Shown here piece by piece: positions 1-12,640 of a stretch of DNA of 64,000 bases. The notes beneath the pieces were generated by a model that was given only the letters and a program-made list of their open reading frames with translations, searched no databases and was not told where the DNA came from. Position numbers and translations under genes: made by a program. Where the stretch lies: positions 22,930,453-22,994,452 of the forward strand of contig OX465102.1 of assembly GCA_949987565.1 (NCBI GenBank), written 5' to 3'. How positions within the stretch are numbered: the first letter of the stretch is position 1; each line of letters starts with the position of its first letter. The DNA is from Luidia sarsii. Taxonomy: Eukaryota > Echinodermata > Asteroidea > Paxillosida > Luidiidae.

Positions 1-1417
1 TGTACATGTACATGTGTATATGACTATATGTACATGTACATAAAATGATGAGTTACACATACATGTACATGTACATGTACAGTGTACTGTACAATGTACA
101 TGTGTACATTAATTACATGTACACATAGTGTACATGTACATGTACATGTACATGTACCTTCCACATTTTTAGTGTCAAAAATTCAGATGGTTGCGTACAT
201 GTGATGATGTCTATAGTCTACCAGTACTGGTACAACATTTACTGCAACTGTACAGGTGTACATACATGTACTTGTAATGTACAACTTGTACATTTACGTG
301 TACAATGTGCAGGCCTACACTGTACACACAATGTACAATTGTACATGTCAGCATGGTGTACACGTGTACATGTACATGCACAATCCATGCATGTACACAT
401 GTACATTTTACTGTACTGTACGCCTACATCTATGCATTTCCCTTGACCACAATTTGCAAAAATCTAACTTTATAGGGGGGCCTAATGAATAAGCGTGTGC
501 CTCATAAAATAAAATCATAAATCCTCATAAAATATTGTTATAATTGTGCAACGTCATCAAGCCAACAAAGCAACAATAAAGAGGTTGACTCAGACAACCG
601 ACCCTGCAAGCACGTGTAACGATGGGTATCAGCAGCCAATACGCTTAGTCGTTACGTGCTGTTCGGTCATTGCACGCTGTCCAATCAACAGATTGTGTCA
701 GTTGTGTCACTGTGTCTTGTGTGAGATCGACGTTCTTTTTCAGGTACATGTACATGTACATGTACAATGTAACTTCAACGTCTGCACCTGGCCCCGGCAT
801 TGCATTAATGTTACATGGAGGAACCAAAACCAAACTCAATCATGCTGAGGGTTTCGTGACCGATCCTGCTCGTACCAAAAAGCTTGTACATTTAGAAGAA
901 AATATTGTGCAACACCACGCTGTGGCTGTGACGCTGTGTGTCTGCACAGTGCATACAACCATGGAGTACATGTACATGTAGTACACACTGGGATGACATG
1001 TGCGCGTGCAGCATGCTAGCCAATGTGACCTTCCATAGAATGCAAAATTCATTTTGAGAAGGAAAAGGAAATAAAGGTTGCCTCGAATTTTGAACGACAT
1101 TTATGAGCAGAGTTTGAATTTAATATGATGGAGAGACTTTTGAAAACCTTGTCTTTACAGTTACATACACTGTACAAATGAACGATTGAATGGTACACGT
1201 GTATACCGCATTACCGGTACATGTAGGGCCTACTGTACATGTACATGTACAAATGTATGTACAACAGTACATGTACATGTACAGTACTGTACTGGCGTGT
1301 TGGCGTCAGGGAACCATACCACCACTTTCGCACTCCTGCTAGCCATTTCTGCACAGTGGTGACGTAAATGTTCACAGGAAGCTGCTCTGTTTATATTTTG
1401 CGGTAGATTAACACGAC

Positions 1418-1625
1418 AGGGCTGTTCCCACTGGACTTTTTAGCGGCCCTGTTTAAGTTACCGTGGCTGAGCGGAAGTCTTCCGCGACTCCTCTCGCCAT
1501 GTTAGTTTTACATCACGGTTGCGGTAACTTAATTGACAGGGACGTCAGTTTACCAAGTGTTCCCCAGTCCCCACTGGGCTCAGCCTCGGTATTTGACAAA
1601 ATTAAGTCCAGTGGGAACACGGCTA
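1418..1625. mobile_element. Foldback element (MITE-like)
   Basis: Two nested pairs of inverted segments are visible. GCTGTTCCCACTGGACTT near 1,422-1,439 is complementary to AAGTCCAGTGGGAACA near 1,604-1,619. CCCTGTTTAAGTTACCG near 1,447-1,463 is complementary to the segment near 1,522-1,541. The whole could fold into a branched hairpin about 200 bp long. No coding potential is seen. It is probably a non-autonomous foldback transposon or its relic. Confidence 0.55.
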
Positions 1626-1999
1626 TAGACTATAGAGTACAATGTAGCCCCTAGCCTAGGGCAGCCCTCCATGAAAAAACAAACTTCATCCCACACTAAC
1701 AGCCAGCCATTTTGTTAAACACAAAACCCAGTTCGAGAGGTACATGTAAAGGTTTTTATTAGGATGGAAGGGGCATGCTGCTGTAAAGAAGTGTGCAGTA
1801 CATGTACATGTACATGTATACGTGTACATGTACATGTACATGTACATGTTCATGTACACACTGTTAACTCTTTTTTTACAAATGGAAAATCTCAGTTGGC
1901 CTACATGTACATGTACATGTACACTGTACAATGCACATGTACTAGTAATACATGTAGTATGTACCGGTATACACACGTACAGTACATGTACACTGTATA

Positions 2000-2828
2000 A
2001 TATGCTCCAGTGACCGGTTTTCGATGATATAAGGCCTTTTCTTCAAGCTGACCAATGTGAACGAAAGTATCAGACTAAAAGGGGTCTCAGTCACTTTGTC
2101 CACACCACAGACTATTAGAATAATCATCAAGCCTGTCACTTCCGTAAGATTACCCGGTTTTGTTGATGTCCACGGCGCACCGCGCAGTACATGTAAGCAT
2201 CGTCACCTATTTTCGACGGAGGTGTTTAGTAAGGTGTCCCAGTGCAGCCAAACGCAAAATGAATTCTTAAATTAACTCAAAATGCTGTGTGGCACTGTAA
2301 AATTCTTCCCTGTATCATTTGTGGTATGTTTTTTGGTTCATCTTTTGGGGTTTTTTTTCGACACTGCTTCTAACACTTTCCTCAAAACATTCATAATTTA
2401 TGCTTATTAAAACACTCATTGGTTTGCATTAATTGTGTTCCATTGCCCTGAGACACTTTGAGATGGGGAAGTTGGATTGACTTTTTATTATCACCTATCA
2501 ACTCCTTTCCCTTCATGCTACCCTCTCCTTCCCATCTCCTTCCCTTCCTATATTTTTGTTTAAAGCCTATTAGGCCACGTTACTTTATGCCTTTAAATAA
2601 TAATAAAAAATAAAAAAAAATTATATAAGCGAGACGCCTTTTCGGAACCCCAATAGTTTTTACCCAGAACGGGCTACCTCAAGTTGCGTGATATTTTTTT
2701 TGTACGTATGTTGGGGTTTGTTATGGTACACTCAGATTTTTTTTAGGACCAACAATAAAGAAAACTGGAGCTACGAAGCAACTGCCAATTTTGTACCTAG
2801 GAAAATAGACCCCAAAACAGCAACTTTT
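2000..2828 (-). mobile_element. Dispersed element, left inverted copy
   Basis: This roughly 830-bp segment matches, as reverse complement, the segment at about 9,637-10,476. The match includes the landmarks ACCGGTTTTCGA near one end, the GCGCACCGCGCAGTA motif region near 2,176, CTGTGTGGCACTGTAAAATT near 2,284, and TATAAGCGAGACGCC near 2,624. The copies differ by scattered substitutions and small indels, and similarity stops abruptly at both ends, so they are two insertions of one mobile element. No transposase or reverse transcriptase is recognisable. The class is unknown. Confidence 0.75.
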
Positions 2829-3829
2829 ATATATGTAGTACGGTATAGCGGCTAGCTGCGAAGACGTACAGGGGACCAGACTGCCAGTTGCAGCGCTGCC
2901 GTTTGGATCTTGCGACCGAACCGGGATGTTTTCGCCCCTTTTGGGGGGGAAATCGACACATTTTCGCCACATGGACAGTTGCACACAGGTGCGTGGTACG
3001 TAAACCACATTTGCTAGAAATCTTCGGCAAAATGAAGTGCAGTATTTTATGAGTTATGCTGAACCTGCTGATCCCTATGCCACAGCACTAGTGAACATTA
3101 CACAGAAGCCTATGGGAAAAAAGCCTAGTTATCTGTGGGGTTCCGGTCGGGAGAGCAGCGGACGACGTAGAACCCCACAGTTCTGGGGGTATGTACATGT
3201 ACATGTAGCGCGTGCTTTATGCATGAGCAGAAGTACATGTATGCACTGAATGTGGGGCAGAGTGCGTGACGTTTTAAAATCGAAAATAAAACCGAACCGG
3301 TTCTGCTTGCTGTAGGAAGCAGTATGAACGCACATAGTTTTAGATTCACGACTTGCCCCCTTTGGTTATAGAAGGCGTTTTAACTAACGTCGCTGTCTGA
3401 ATGTACACTGTACAGTGTTACACTAGTCCTGGTTGACTCAGGTTTCCCTCCCTTTGTTTGTTTGATGATAAACTTGAGAGTTAAGGTCAATGCAAAATTG
3501 TCTTTAACCAAAGAAATTGTGGACATTTGATTATTTGTCTTGTTTAAAACTTTAATGTCATGTTATGTCTTATGTAGTATATATTGCAATGCAAAGTGAA
3601 TTGATAGTGTGTGTACTGCATATGGCCGGAACAATTGGGATGTCAATTCATAGAGTGCATAATAAACTATTCACTAATTCAGAAATTACATTTGTGTACA
3701 TTGTATTTGTACATTGTACTGTGTGTGTGTGTGTGTGTTGTCTCCATATTTTCTATCCCCTGACTGGCAAATTCGATTAGCAAACGGTGGCCTTTTGTGG
3801 AGCAGTTTGTCAAACAATCCACAGGGATA

Positions 3830-4350
3830 TCATTCTCGCTGATTAATGGTCATGTAGACACGCACCGTACGTGACGGTACAAATACACTGTATACCTGAT
3901 CAGCCACACAGTATACAGGACTATACAAGGACTTGAGCACAGTCAGCGTACGGCATACGTTGACGCTATAGAAGAGCTGGCTTCCTTTTGAGAGTGGACT
4001 GATCTCAACCCCCGGGGGCTGAGCTGGGGGTGTGCGTATCTTAATCCGAAGGCGCACCGTTTTCACCACGGGCCGCAATTTGTCTAAATAGGACGCACTG
4101 GACGAGTGTCCACTGTCATCTGAGTAGAGACCATCAGCGTGTACTGTGTTATCACTGCTAGCCTGGCTAGGCTGCAATTTTGCTGTCTTCCGTCCCGAGC
4201 TTGAAGGCTTTCATGCCAGCCAGGCGCTCTCAGCTTTCCTTCATGGTCCCGCCACTGTGAATCGATGCTGTCTATGTCTCCGACCCCGAATGCTCTCAGC
4301 ATATTCTTCCATTTCATTTTCAGTCTCTGCATCCAGATATCTCAGGCAAC
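3830..4350 (-). pseudogene. Possible unidentified exon or pseudogene
   Basis: On the minus strand one frame reads through this block with a coding-like composition. It has an acidic stretch ending EMEEYAESIRG near 4,300, and then a Ser/Asp-rich stretch followed by SYLDKLRPVVKTVRLRIKI near 4,030-4,095. The frame is broken by two TGA codons at about 4,241-4,243 and 4,211-4,213. I do not recognise a family. It could be two exons with a small intron over the stops, a decayed gene, or chance. Confidence 0.2.
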
Positions 4351-7300
4351 TACACATGTACATGTACATGTACATGTACATCATGTACATGTAAACAGTA
4401 CACCGGAAGGCCTACACATGTACATGTACAGTATAGTACTACCACTTTACAATGTTCCAGTGGATACAGAGCTCACCACATGTACTGTAATGTGTACATG
4501 TACGTGTACACATACATGTACTGTACATGTACTGTACAGTATGTACAATACAATGAGTTTACATGCGTACATGTACATGTACCGGTTCATGAACGTATTA
4601 CATGTACATTGTACAAGGTACACTGTACATGTACCGGTACAGTGTTAGTAACGTACATGTACATCATGGAGGAATTAGTAGGAATCCTCCATGTGTACAT
4701 GTACATGTATACATATTTATGCTGTACGGTACAATGTACATATACATGTACATGTACATGTACATGTATACTGTACATGTACAGTACTTGCATAATGTAC
4801 AATTTGCACATCATGTACAGTGTACATTGTGTACGCGTACATACAACTTGTGTATATGTGAATGGATACGGGTACGTACATGTCCATGGTGTACGCTGAG
4901 CTGAGCTGTGTGTGTATGTACCGTACGTGTACATGTGGACTGTACATGAACCTGCAAGTTGCATAAAGTACATGTACAGTATACTGTACACTGTAGTGTG
5001 TGGCTCGGTTATTATGGGCAATTTTAGTCCACTGACTTGATTCTAAAGGTCACACAGCTAGTGCCTGCAGCTGCACTGGATAAATACATGTACATGTAGG
5101 CCTATACAGAGAGAACCGCAAATTCTGTACACACACAGAACATGTACCCGGTACAGTATGTACCGGTACGTACAGTGCAAGTAAAGGCAGTACAAAGGAT
5201 ACATGTACATGTACATGTACATCATGGTCACAGTGGTCAGAAAAGTAGCACACCAATGGTGACCTTGGTACTGATAACATGAACTTCGTACACGTACATG
5301 TACCATGTGTGTACTGTAATTTGCAATGTACAGTGTACATGTACATGTACATGTACATGTACATGTACATGTAGTCATGTAACAGTACATACATGTACAT
5401 GTACATGTACAGTTGTACACGATCAGTACAAGTACAGCTGTATCTTCCATTTGATAGGCTGTACAGTACGTATGATGCAATCTGGTCACTCATCCAAGCC
5501 AAATGCACTGGAAAAAAATAACCTCCATGTTCATCATGTTATGTACACCAATAACACCATCTAGACACGATCGATAGAGATCAATGGTAACGCATCACAT
5601 AAAAATGATTACATGTACGTCATTATGTGTTATTTCAAATGAACCTCAAGTGCCAATACAACGATAAATTACAATCGAGGCTGCATCCTGAATTGCATGG
5701 AATCCATTCAACAAATGTACATGTATGGTGTATGTCCATCAGTCCATGTACAGGTCTGTACATGTATTCACGGTACCTGTACACATCTACTACATGTGGT
5801 TTAATATACCGTCACATGTACAGTACTGTACTGTACTTTACATGTGATGTTGAAGTACATGTACACTGTAGCTGCCAAACCCTGCCATTTGGTCATTTGT
5901 TGACCGGCTGCATTCCAGACCAGAGGATGTACAGATGTATACATGTACATTATTTTATGTAGACCCTCGTCCTTAATTCTTTTTCTTTTCTCCCCCCCCC
6001 CCTCCCTTCCCTGGACAAATGCTTGATTACCTTGGAGGGGAAATTGAATATTTCTGGATGGCTTTCTCCCAGCCCTTTCCACGTGGGCATGTATTGTATG
6101 ATAAGCGCACACACTTCGGGAGGCAATTACTGTACATGCATGTGCAGCCGTGGTAAAATAAGAGGACTTGAGCAGTGTTAGGAATACACATCTACATGTA
6201 GAAGTGCGTACATGTACACGCACCGTAGGTACTAGATAGATACCGTACGTGTACATGTGCATCCCTCCAATTTCACAGCAATATTTTACACAACACACGT
6301 AAAATACCGTGTAAGGAAGTGTACAATCTACATGTACATGTACATTTACACATGTACATGTACACAGTAGACCTAAGTCCTGTACAAAAAAAACATACGG
6401 GGGGGGGGGGGGGTAATGAAATTGTCACATGTACAGTGTAAGGGTAATTGGTTCTGTGCCAAGAAATTGGAAGGGTCTCATATTTCTCCGAAAATTTAAT
6501 CTTACAGCCTAGTGAGCCTACAAAAGTTGCATACATGCACTGTACATGTATGTACTGTACTGTACACGTGTACAGTACAGTTACAGTACAGTACATGTAC
6601 ACACTGTACATGTACATGTACAACATGTACATGTACGTACAATATTTGAATGTACAGAGTACATGTACTGTACGGGCACATGTACAATCAAGTACTGTAC
6701 ATGTACACTTGTACATGTTTCAGTGCACATTACTTCGTACACACGTATACATATGTACATGTACATGTACTGAATTGTACTCATGCATTTTCGTATCCTT
6801 GTCGACCTTGTGGAGACATTGCTTTGTTCTCTATTCATGTAGTGTACTGTAAATACATGTGTGTACAACCCATAATACAAGTTCAACCCCCGACTGAACC
6901 GATCGAGTGAGAAACAATGATTTAAAAATGATCCCATTTCAACCACATTCACTTTCCTGAATAGAAATTTGGACCATACAATACATGTACACGTGTCACG
7001 TACCAGTACATGTTTGTCCCTTGTATAATAATTCAATTTGTGACAGATTCTTCTGTAAATAAATTATTATTAATTATCATTATTGACTAACGATGGGTTT
7101 AAATCAATCGTAAGTTGAGTTACGATTCATCATAAGACTTTGTGAAATCCGCCTCTGGTGTTTTTGTACTGTACTGCTCATGTACCCGGTACATGTACAT
7201 GTACATGTACTTGTACATTGTACACTGTAGGCAGTAAGCACAAGTACAGGCTAAGCAAAGGACATGAATGAAATACACAGAGCTGAAATCTATGAATGGC

Positions 7301-9636
7301 TGGCCTATCATGTCTTCAGAGCAATGCTTGGTATGCACGCAGTTGGGAGTCCTGCTGCTAATATTCCAACCATCTGCACAGGGTTCCCCTCTCCCAAGCC
7401 ATAGACACTGCAGTCAGATGAACCATCCTTCATGGATGAACCAAGCCTGTGGGGTACATGTATCTGTGAAGGCCTACATGTAACTGAACTGCATCTCGCC
7501 TGCTGAAATACGGTACAATTAATGGACATGTACACAGATCACAGATACATGTACAGTACCGGTACTGGTACAGTGGGTAACAAAAGTTTACCCAATGACA
7601 CTGTACACACTGTATCTACATGTACATGTACATTTTTGTACATGTACATGTACTGTACATGGTACGTGTACACTGTACAGTGTACGTACAAGTTTGTATA
7701 CAGGTACAGTACATGTACAATGTTTATGTGTACATATGTACATGTACATTGTACATGTGCATTGTACATGTACTGTACATTAATTTGTTGTACAGTATAC
7801 TGTACATTCACATGTACACTGTACACATTAAATGTACATGTACATGTACACGTGTGTACATACAGTGTACATGTGTATATTGTATTAATTCCATGTATAC
7901 ATGTATACATTTTCAATAGAAATGAAAGGGTTGTTCATCTAGGTGGTGTAGACAATTAGAGAGGTGATCAAAGTCACGCGATGTGTCGTTGCTAGAAGCG
8001 ACGTTTCTGTTGCTAACTGCTAACCTTCATCAGGCAACATTTTGTACGTACACGTACTGTACAGTAATATGTACACATACTGTATGTAAAATGTACATGT
8101 ACCGCCATACAGGACATGCATTATGTAATGTATCGTACCGGTACATGAAGGGGCACACTAGTATGTGCATTACATTAAGTACATGTACTGTACATGTACA
8201 TGTACAGTTTTGTACTTGTCTGTACAGTGATGATTTGATACGTATACCGGTACATGTACATGTACAGTGAATGCAAGTTTTATTTCACGCTTGCTGCCTT
8301 TGAAAGGTTCTGCTTAGGGCAAAATGTCAGGCAGTCTTCACATTTTACAGTTAACATGTATACCGGGTGTATACTGTACATCATACAATGTACAGTACAT
8401 ATATGTACATATGTGTACATGTATTTCAGGTTCAATGAGGGTATAATCTTAGTGTACATGTACATGTACATGTATGCCAAACACAAAAAATCAGTAAGCT
8501 TGGGTGCAATTAAAACCTGTGACTCCTGAGGCTGATTTCATAAACTTTGATAAAGCTCTGCGATGCGTCGCACCATAATAGCACCAACTGCACCATACAT
8601 GTGTAGATCTACATACTGTAGATGAATAAGAAAACAACAATGAATCCAGGAATAATATCTCAAAGGTTGTAGTTTTTATGTACTGTACAGTAGGCGTATT
8701 GCTTTAAATTTGATGACGTCGGGTCACATGGGTGACATTTTGGTTCACTTTTTCTAAAAATGGCCCTACAGTAGGCCTACTACATGTACTGTATTCAATT
8801 TGATCAGTTTGGGGCTGTGACATACATACAGGGTATCATACGTATACAGGTACATGTACTGTACATGTACATACAGTACTGTACAGTGTACATATATGTA
8901 TTCAAGTACCGATATACATGTATTCAGTTTGCTTGAAAATCAGTGGTTCGGGATTCTATGAGTTCCTGCAAGACGTTGTTCCGGTGGGGTACATGTAGTT
9001 TCTGGGAATTCCACTTTCTATCAAGCTGTACAGTACTGGTACATGTCAAGGTCATGCGGTGAATTGGAATCTGCATTCAAATTGCATTTGCATACATGTA
9101 CACATGTACAGTTCTATACTGTACAGTTGTGAAAACAAATCGGACTACATGTACTGTACATGTGTACATGTACATGATGTATACGTACATGTACAGTATG
9201 TACATGTACCGTTGTATACATGTATTACTATTAATGCAAAATATAATTTATCCAGAAAGTGTGAACCCAATCTGTCAACTGGGCCTTGAAGAAATCCCAG
9301 TGCCAACTGCCATACCCTTGTACCGTTCACTGATTTGGTCGACAACACATAAAACAGGGCTTACAATGTACAGTTTGTCCAGCTCTAATCGTATTTGCAC
9401 GACAGATTTGCACCTAATATCTGCATTGCAAGTACTGCACACAAGTATCGTGGGAACCCCCGTTTTCGACGCTACACGTTTTCGACGCTTAGCCTTCTAA
9501 CTCACTATTGCACTATGAAAACAACTCCGTATAACGATCTCAGACTTCGTATCTTACAGTTGGTTTCCTGCTCTTGTCCGTCACCGAAAATGTGGAAATT
9601 TAAGGCTTTTCCAGTAGGCCAAACTTGTGTTATTCA

Positions 9637-10476
9637 AAAAGTTGCTCTTTTGGGGTCTATTTTCCTAGGTACAAAATTGGCAGTTGCTTCGAAGCTCCAG
9701 TTTTCTTTATTGTTGGTCCTAAAAAAAATCTGAGTGAACCATAATAAACCCCAACATCCGTAGAAAAAAAAATATCACGCAACTTGAGGCAGTCCGTTCA
9801 GGGTAAAAACTATGGAGCCTCCTATAGGGCGTCTCGCTTATATATTTTTTTAAATTTATTTTTTATTATTATTTAAAGACAAAAAGTAACATGGCCCAAT
9901 AGGCTTTTTTTTTAAATGAAAAAAAGAAAAGGGCAGCTAGAGAAAGTACCAAGAAGGAGGAAATGTGTCTCTGGAGTGAAATTGGGAAAAGTCATAACTG
10001 AAGAAGCAGCGAGAAAGAGGATTGTGGAGTTTTCTTTTAAACGTCACAAAAGAAGACATCAACCAGACCAATACATTTTAAGCATAAATTATGAATGATT
10101 TGAGGAAAGTGTTAGAAGCAGTGTGGAAAAACAAAAACAAAGATGAACACAAAAAACATACAGGGAAGAATTTTACAGTGCCACACAGCATTTTGAGTTA
10201 TTTTAAGAATTTATTTTGCGTTTGGCTGCACTGGAACACCTTACTAAACACCACTGACGAAAATAGGTGACGATGCTTACTGCGCGGTGCGCCGCGGACG
10301 TCAACAAAACCGGGTAATCTTACGGAAGTGACAGGCTTGATCAACCTTCTCTATGATTATTCTAATAGTCTGTAGTGTGGAGAAAGTGACTGGGACCTCT
10401 TTTAGTCTGATACTTTCGTCCACATTGTTCAGTTTGAAGAAAAGTCCTTATATCGTCGAAAACCGGTTATTGGAGG
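9637..10476 (+). mobile_element. Dispersed element, right inverted copy
   Basis: This is the inverted partner of the element at about 2,000-2,828. The two copies are separated by about 6.8 kb of TGTACA-rich DNA. It holds a 60-codon open frame at 9,916-10,098 rich in Lys and Arg. That frame is not conserved as an open frame in the other copy and I do not treat it as a gene. The outer boundary falls just after ACCGGTTATTGGAGG, and beyond it the TGTACA network resumes directly. Confidence 0.75.
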
Positions 10477-12640
10477 ATACCTTACATGTACATGTGTACG
10501 TATGTACATGGCTACATGCACATGTACAGTACATGTGCGCATAATGATGTACACTGTATACAGTATGTACAATACAGCAGCTTGTCTCTAGAACGATACA
10601 TGTACATGTACACAATGTATACTATACGTAGGCCTAAATGTACAATGTACATTGTATTTGTAAACTAGGCAACTTGGCTACATGTACACTGTACATGTAC
10701 ATGTACATCAGGCCTGGGCTGTACATGTTGTGTGTATACTGTACACAAATGCACATGTACAATTGATGTGTGTACATGTACACATGTATACACTGTACGT
10801 ACATTGTACAAGTAATGTACAAATTGCAGCCTGGATCATGGATGTACGGTACAGTATCCATCTCCTGGGGTACAGCACTGTAAGACAAAGGTCTTGATAA
10901 GATTAAAATTTGTGGCCCTCGAAATGTTGACAGCAAAGTTATGAATCTCGATCATGACCACTCCTCAAAAGAAACAAAAAATGTGGGCCCCAAAGTAAAG
11001 TAATGTACATGTACCATGTACAACACGTACATGTATAATACATGTACACATGTACATTGTATAATGTACGTGTATGTATATGTAATTGTAAAGTACAAGT
11101 ACATGTACTGTACATGTATCCATGAGCATGGACACGATGGATGTACTGTACATGTACATGTACATGTACGTGTACAAATGTAATGTCACCCATCTGGTAT
11201 TTCATATTTCTTAACAATTTATGACACAAGAGCCTCCAGTGAAATTGAAACCGACGAAGGAAATGGAAGGTGCTAATCTCATGTTGCCATCATACACTGT
11301 ACATGTACCGGTACATGTATACACATGTACACATGTAATGCTTGGCCCAGTACCGCATGTCATGCATGTGCAGTATACACAGCCAAGGAGTCCACACAAT
11401 ACGTACAGTATGTATTATGCACATTCCACTGTCAAAGCAATGTTTGAATTCAAATAACATAAGGAAAGGTGATCAAATAACATACACACACACTGTACAT
11501 GTCCTTAGAGAAGTTACAAACAATACATGTACATGTACATAAATATCATATACTGTACATGTACAGTATTATGTACAGTACATCAACATGTACTGTGTGT
11601 ATAGTATACATGTGTACATACCGGTATGTACAAACATGTACATGAATTGATACGTACCGCACACATACATGTACAGTACATGTATACATGTACATTGTAC
11701 ATGTACCAGTTGTATTCTGTAAAGTTCTGTATAGCACCACACATGTACACGTGTATGTACATTGTAGCACAGTTCATACGTGCAGGATCATTGGGAGCGT
11801 CTCATACACCCTGTACGTGCGCGTCTACATGCGTATGCGTCTGCGAGGTTCTTAACATGCTTGAGCGCTCCTTTCAGCGTCTCAAGATTTTTGTCCCCTC
11901 TAGTCTTATTTATAATCTCTATGGAGTACCCCCCCATGTACATGTGTACATGTTTTGATGTACAGTAATATACATTGTACATGTACATATACATGTTTGT
12001 AGTCATGTACAGTACTTGTAGTTGTACAGGGTGACTACTACATGTAGTACATGTATGTACAGTACATGTGTGTGTACTGTACTGTAGTAGTACACTGATT
12101 AATTAGTGGGCACAGTATACATGTACATGTATCAAAACTGCCTTCACTCATGACAGTCATGAATACCAGTAGAGGGATCTACACATGTACATGTGTATAC
12201 CTGTACGTACATGTACACAGGTACACACATATAAAACCCCAATGAAAATGAGCTTTTTTTGTTCAGTCATACACTGTTATTGTTCTGTTGATGACATACA
12301 GTACAGGATGTGCACCTGTACAGATATGATTCCAAGGTTCACACTGCAGTAGTATTAACCAGTCAGCCGGCTGTAGAGTGACACCACATGTACTGTACAC
12401 CCATTACATCATACATGGTCTTCTCCCTGTCCATTTACTGGGCTCCTGATAAACGTATAATACGTACACTGTACATGTTATGCACATTATATACACAGTA
12501 CATGTACATGTATCGTACATGTTCATGTACAGTGTACATGTACATGTACAGTACAGTATGTATAAATGTAGTACGTAACAAACTATGTACAGTATACTGG
12601 TGGTAATTATTATATAAATGTACAGTACACTACTCTGCAT

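Larger units (their letters stand above)
1..12640. repeat. TGTACA/ACATGT low-complexity network
   Basis: Hundreds of copies of the palindromic word TGTACA, usually overlapping as runs of the hexamer TACATG, are scattered through this region at spacings from a few bases to about 200 bases. Dense runs lie near 60-160, 1,795-1,850, 4,350-4,990, 5,330-5,420, 6,540-6,770, 7,540-7,900, 10,990-11,190 and 11,520-11,760. Because both TGTACA and CATG are palindromes, every run is its own reverse complement. Many short open frames here, rich in Met-Tyr, Thr-Cys or His-Val, are products of the hexamer and are not genes. No real gene is recognisable in the region. The function is unknown; slippage-expanded microsatellite is the simplest reading. 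Confidence 0.9.

Noticed and set aside
201..12640. Dozens of short open frames rich in Met-Tyr, Thr-Cys and His-Val
   Set aside because: They are translations of the TACATG hexamer in its frames on both strands; no splice logic or family resemblance.
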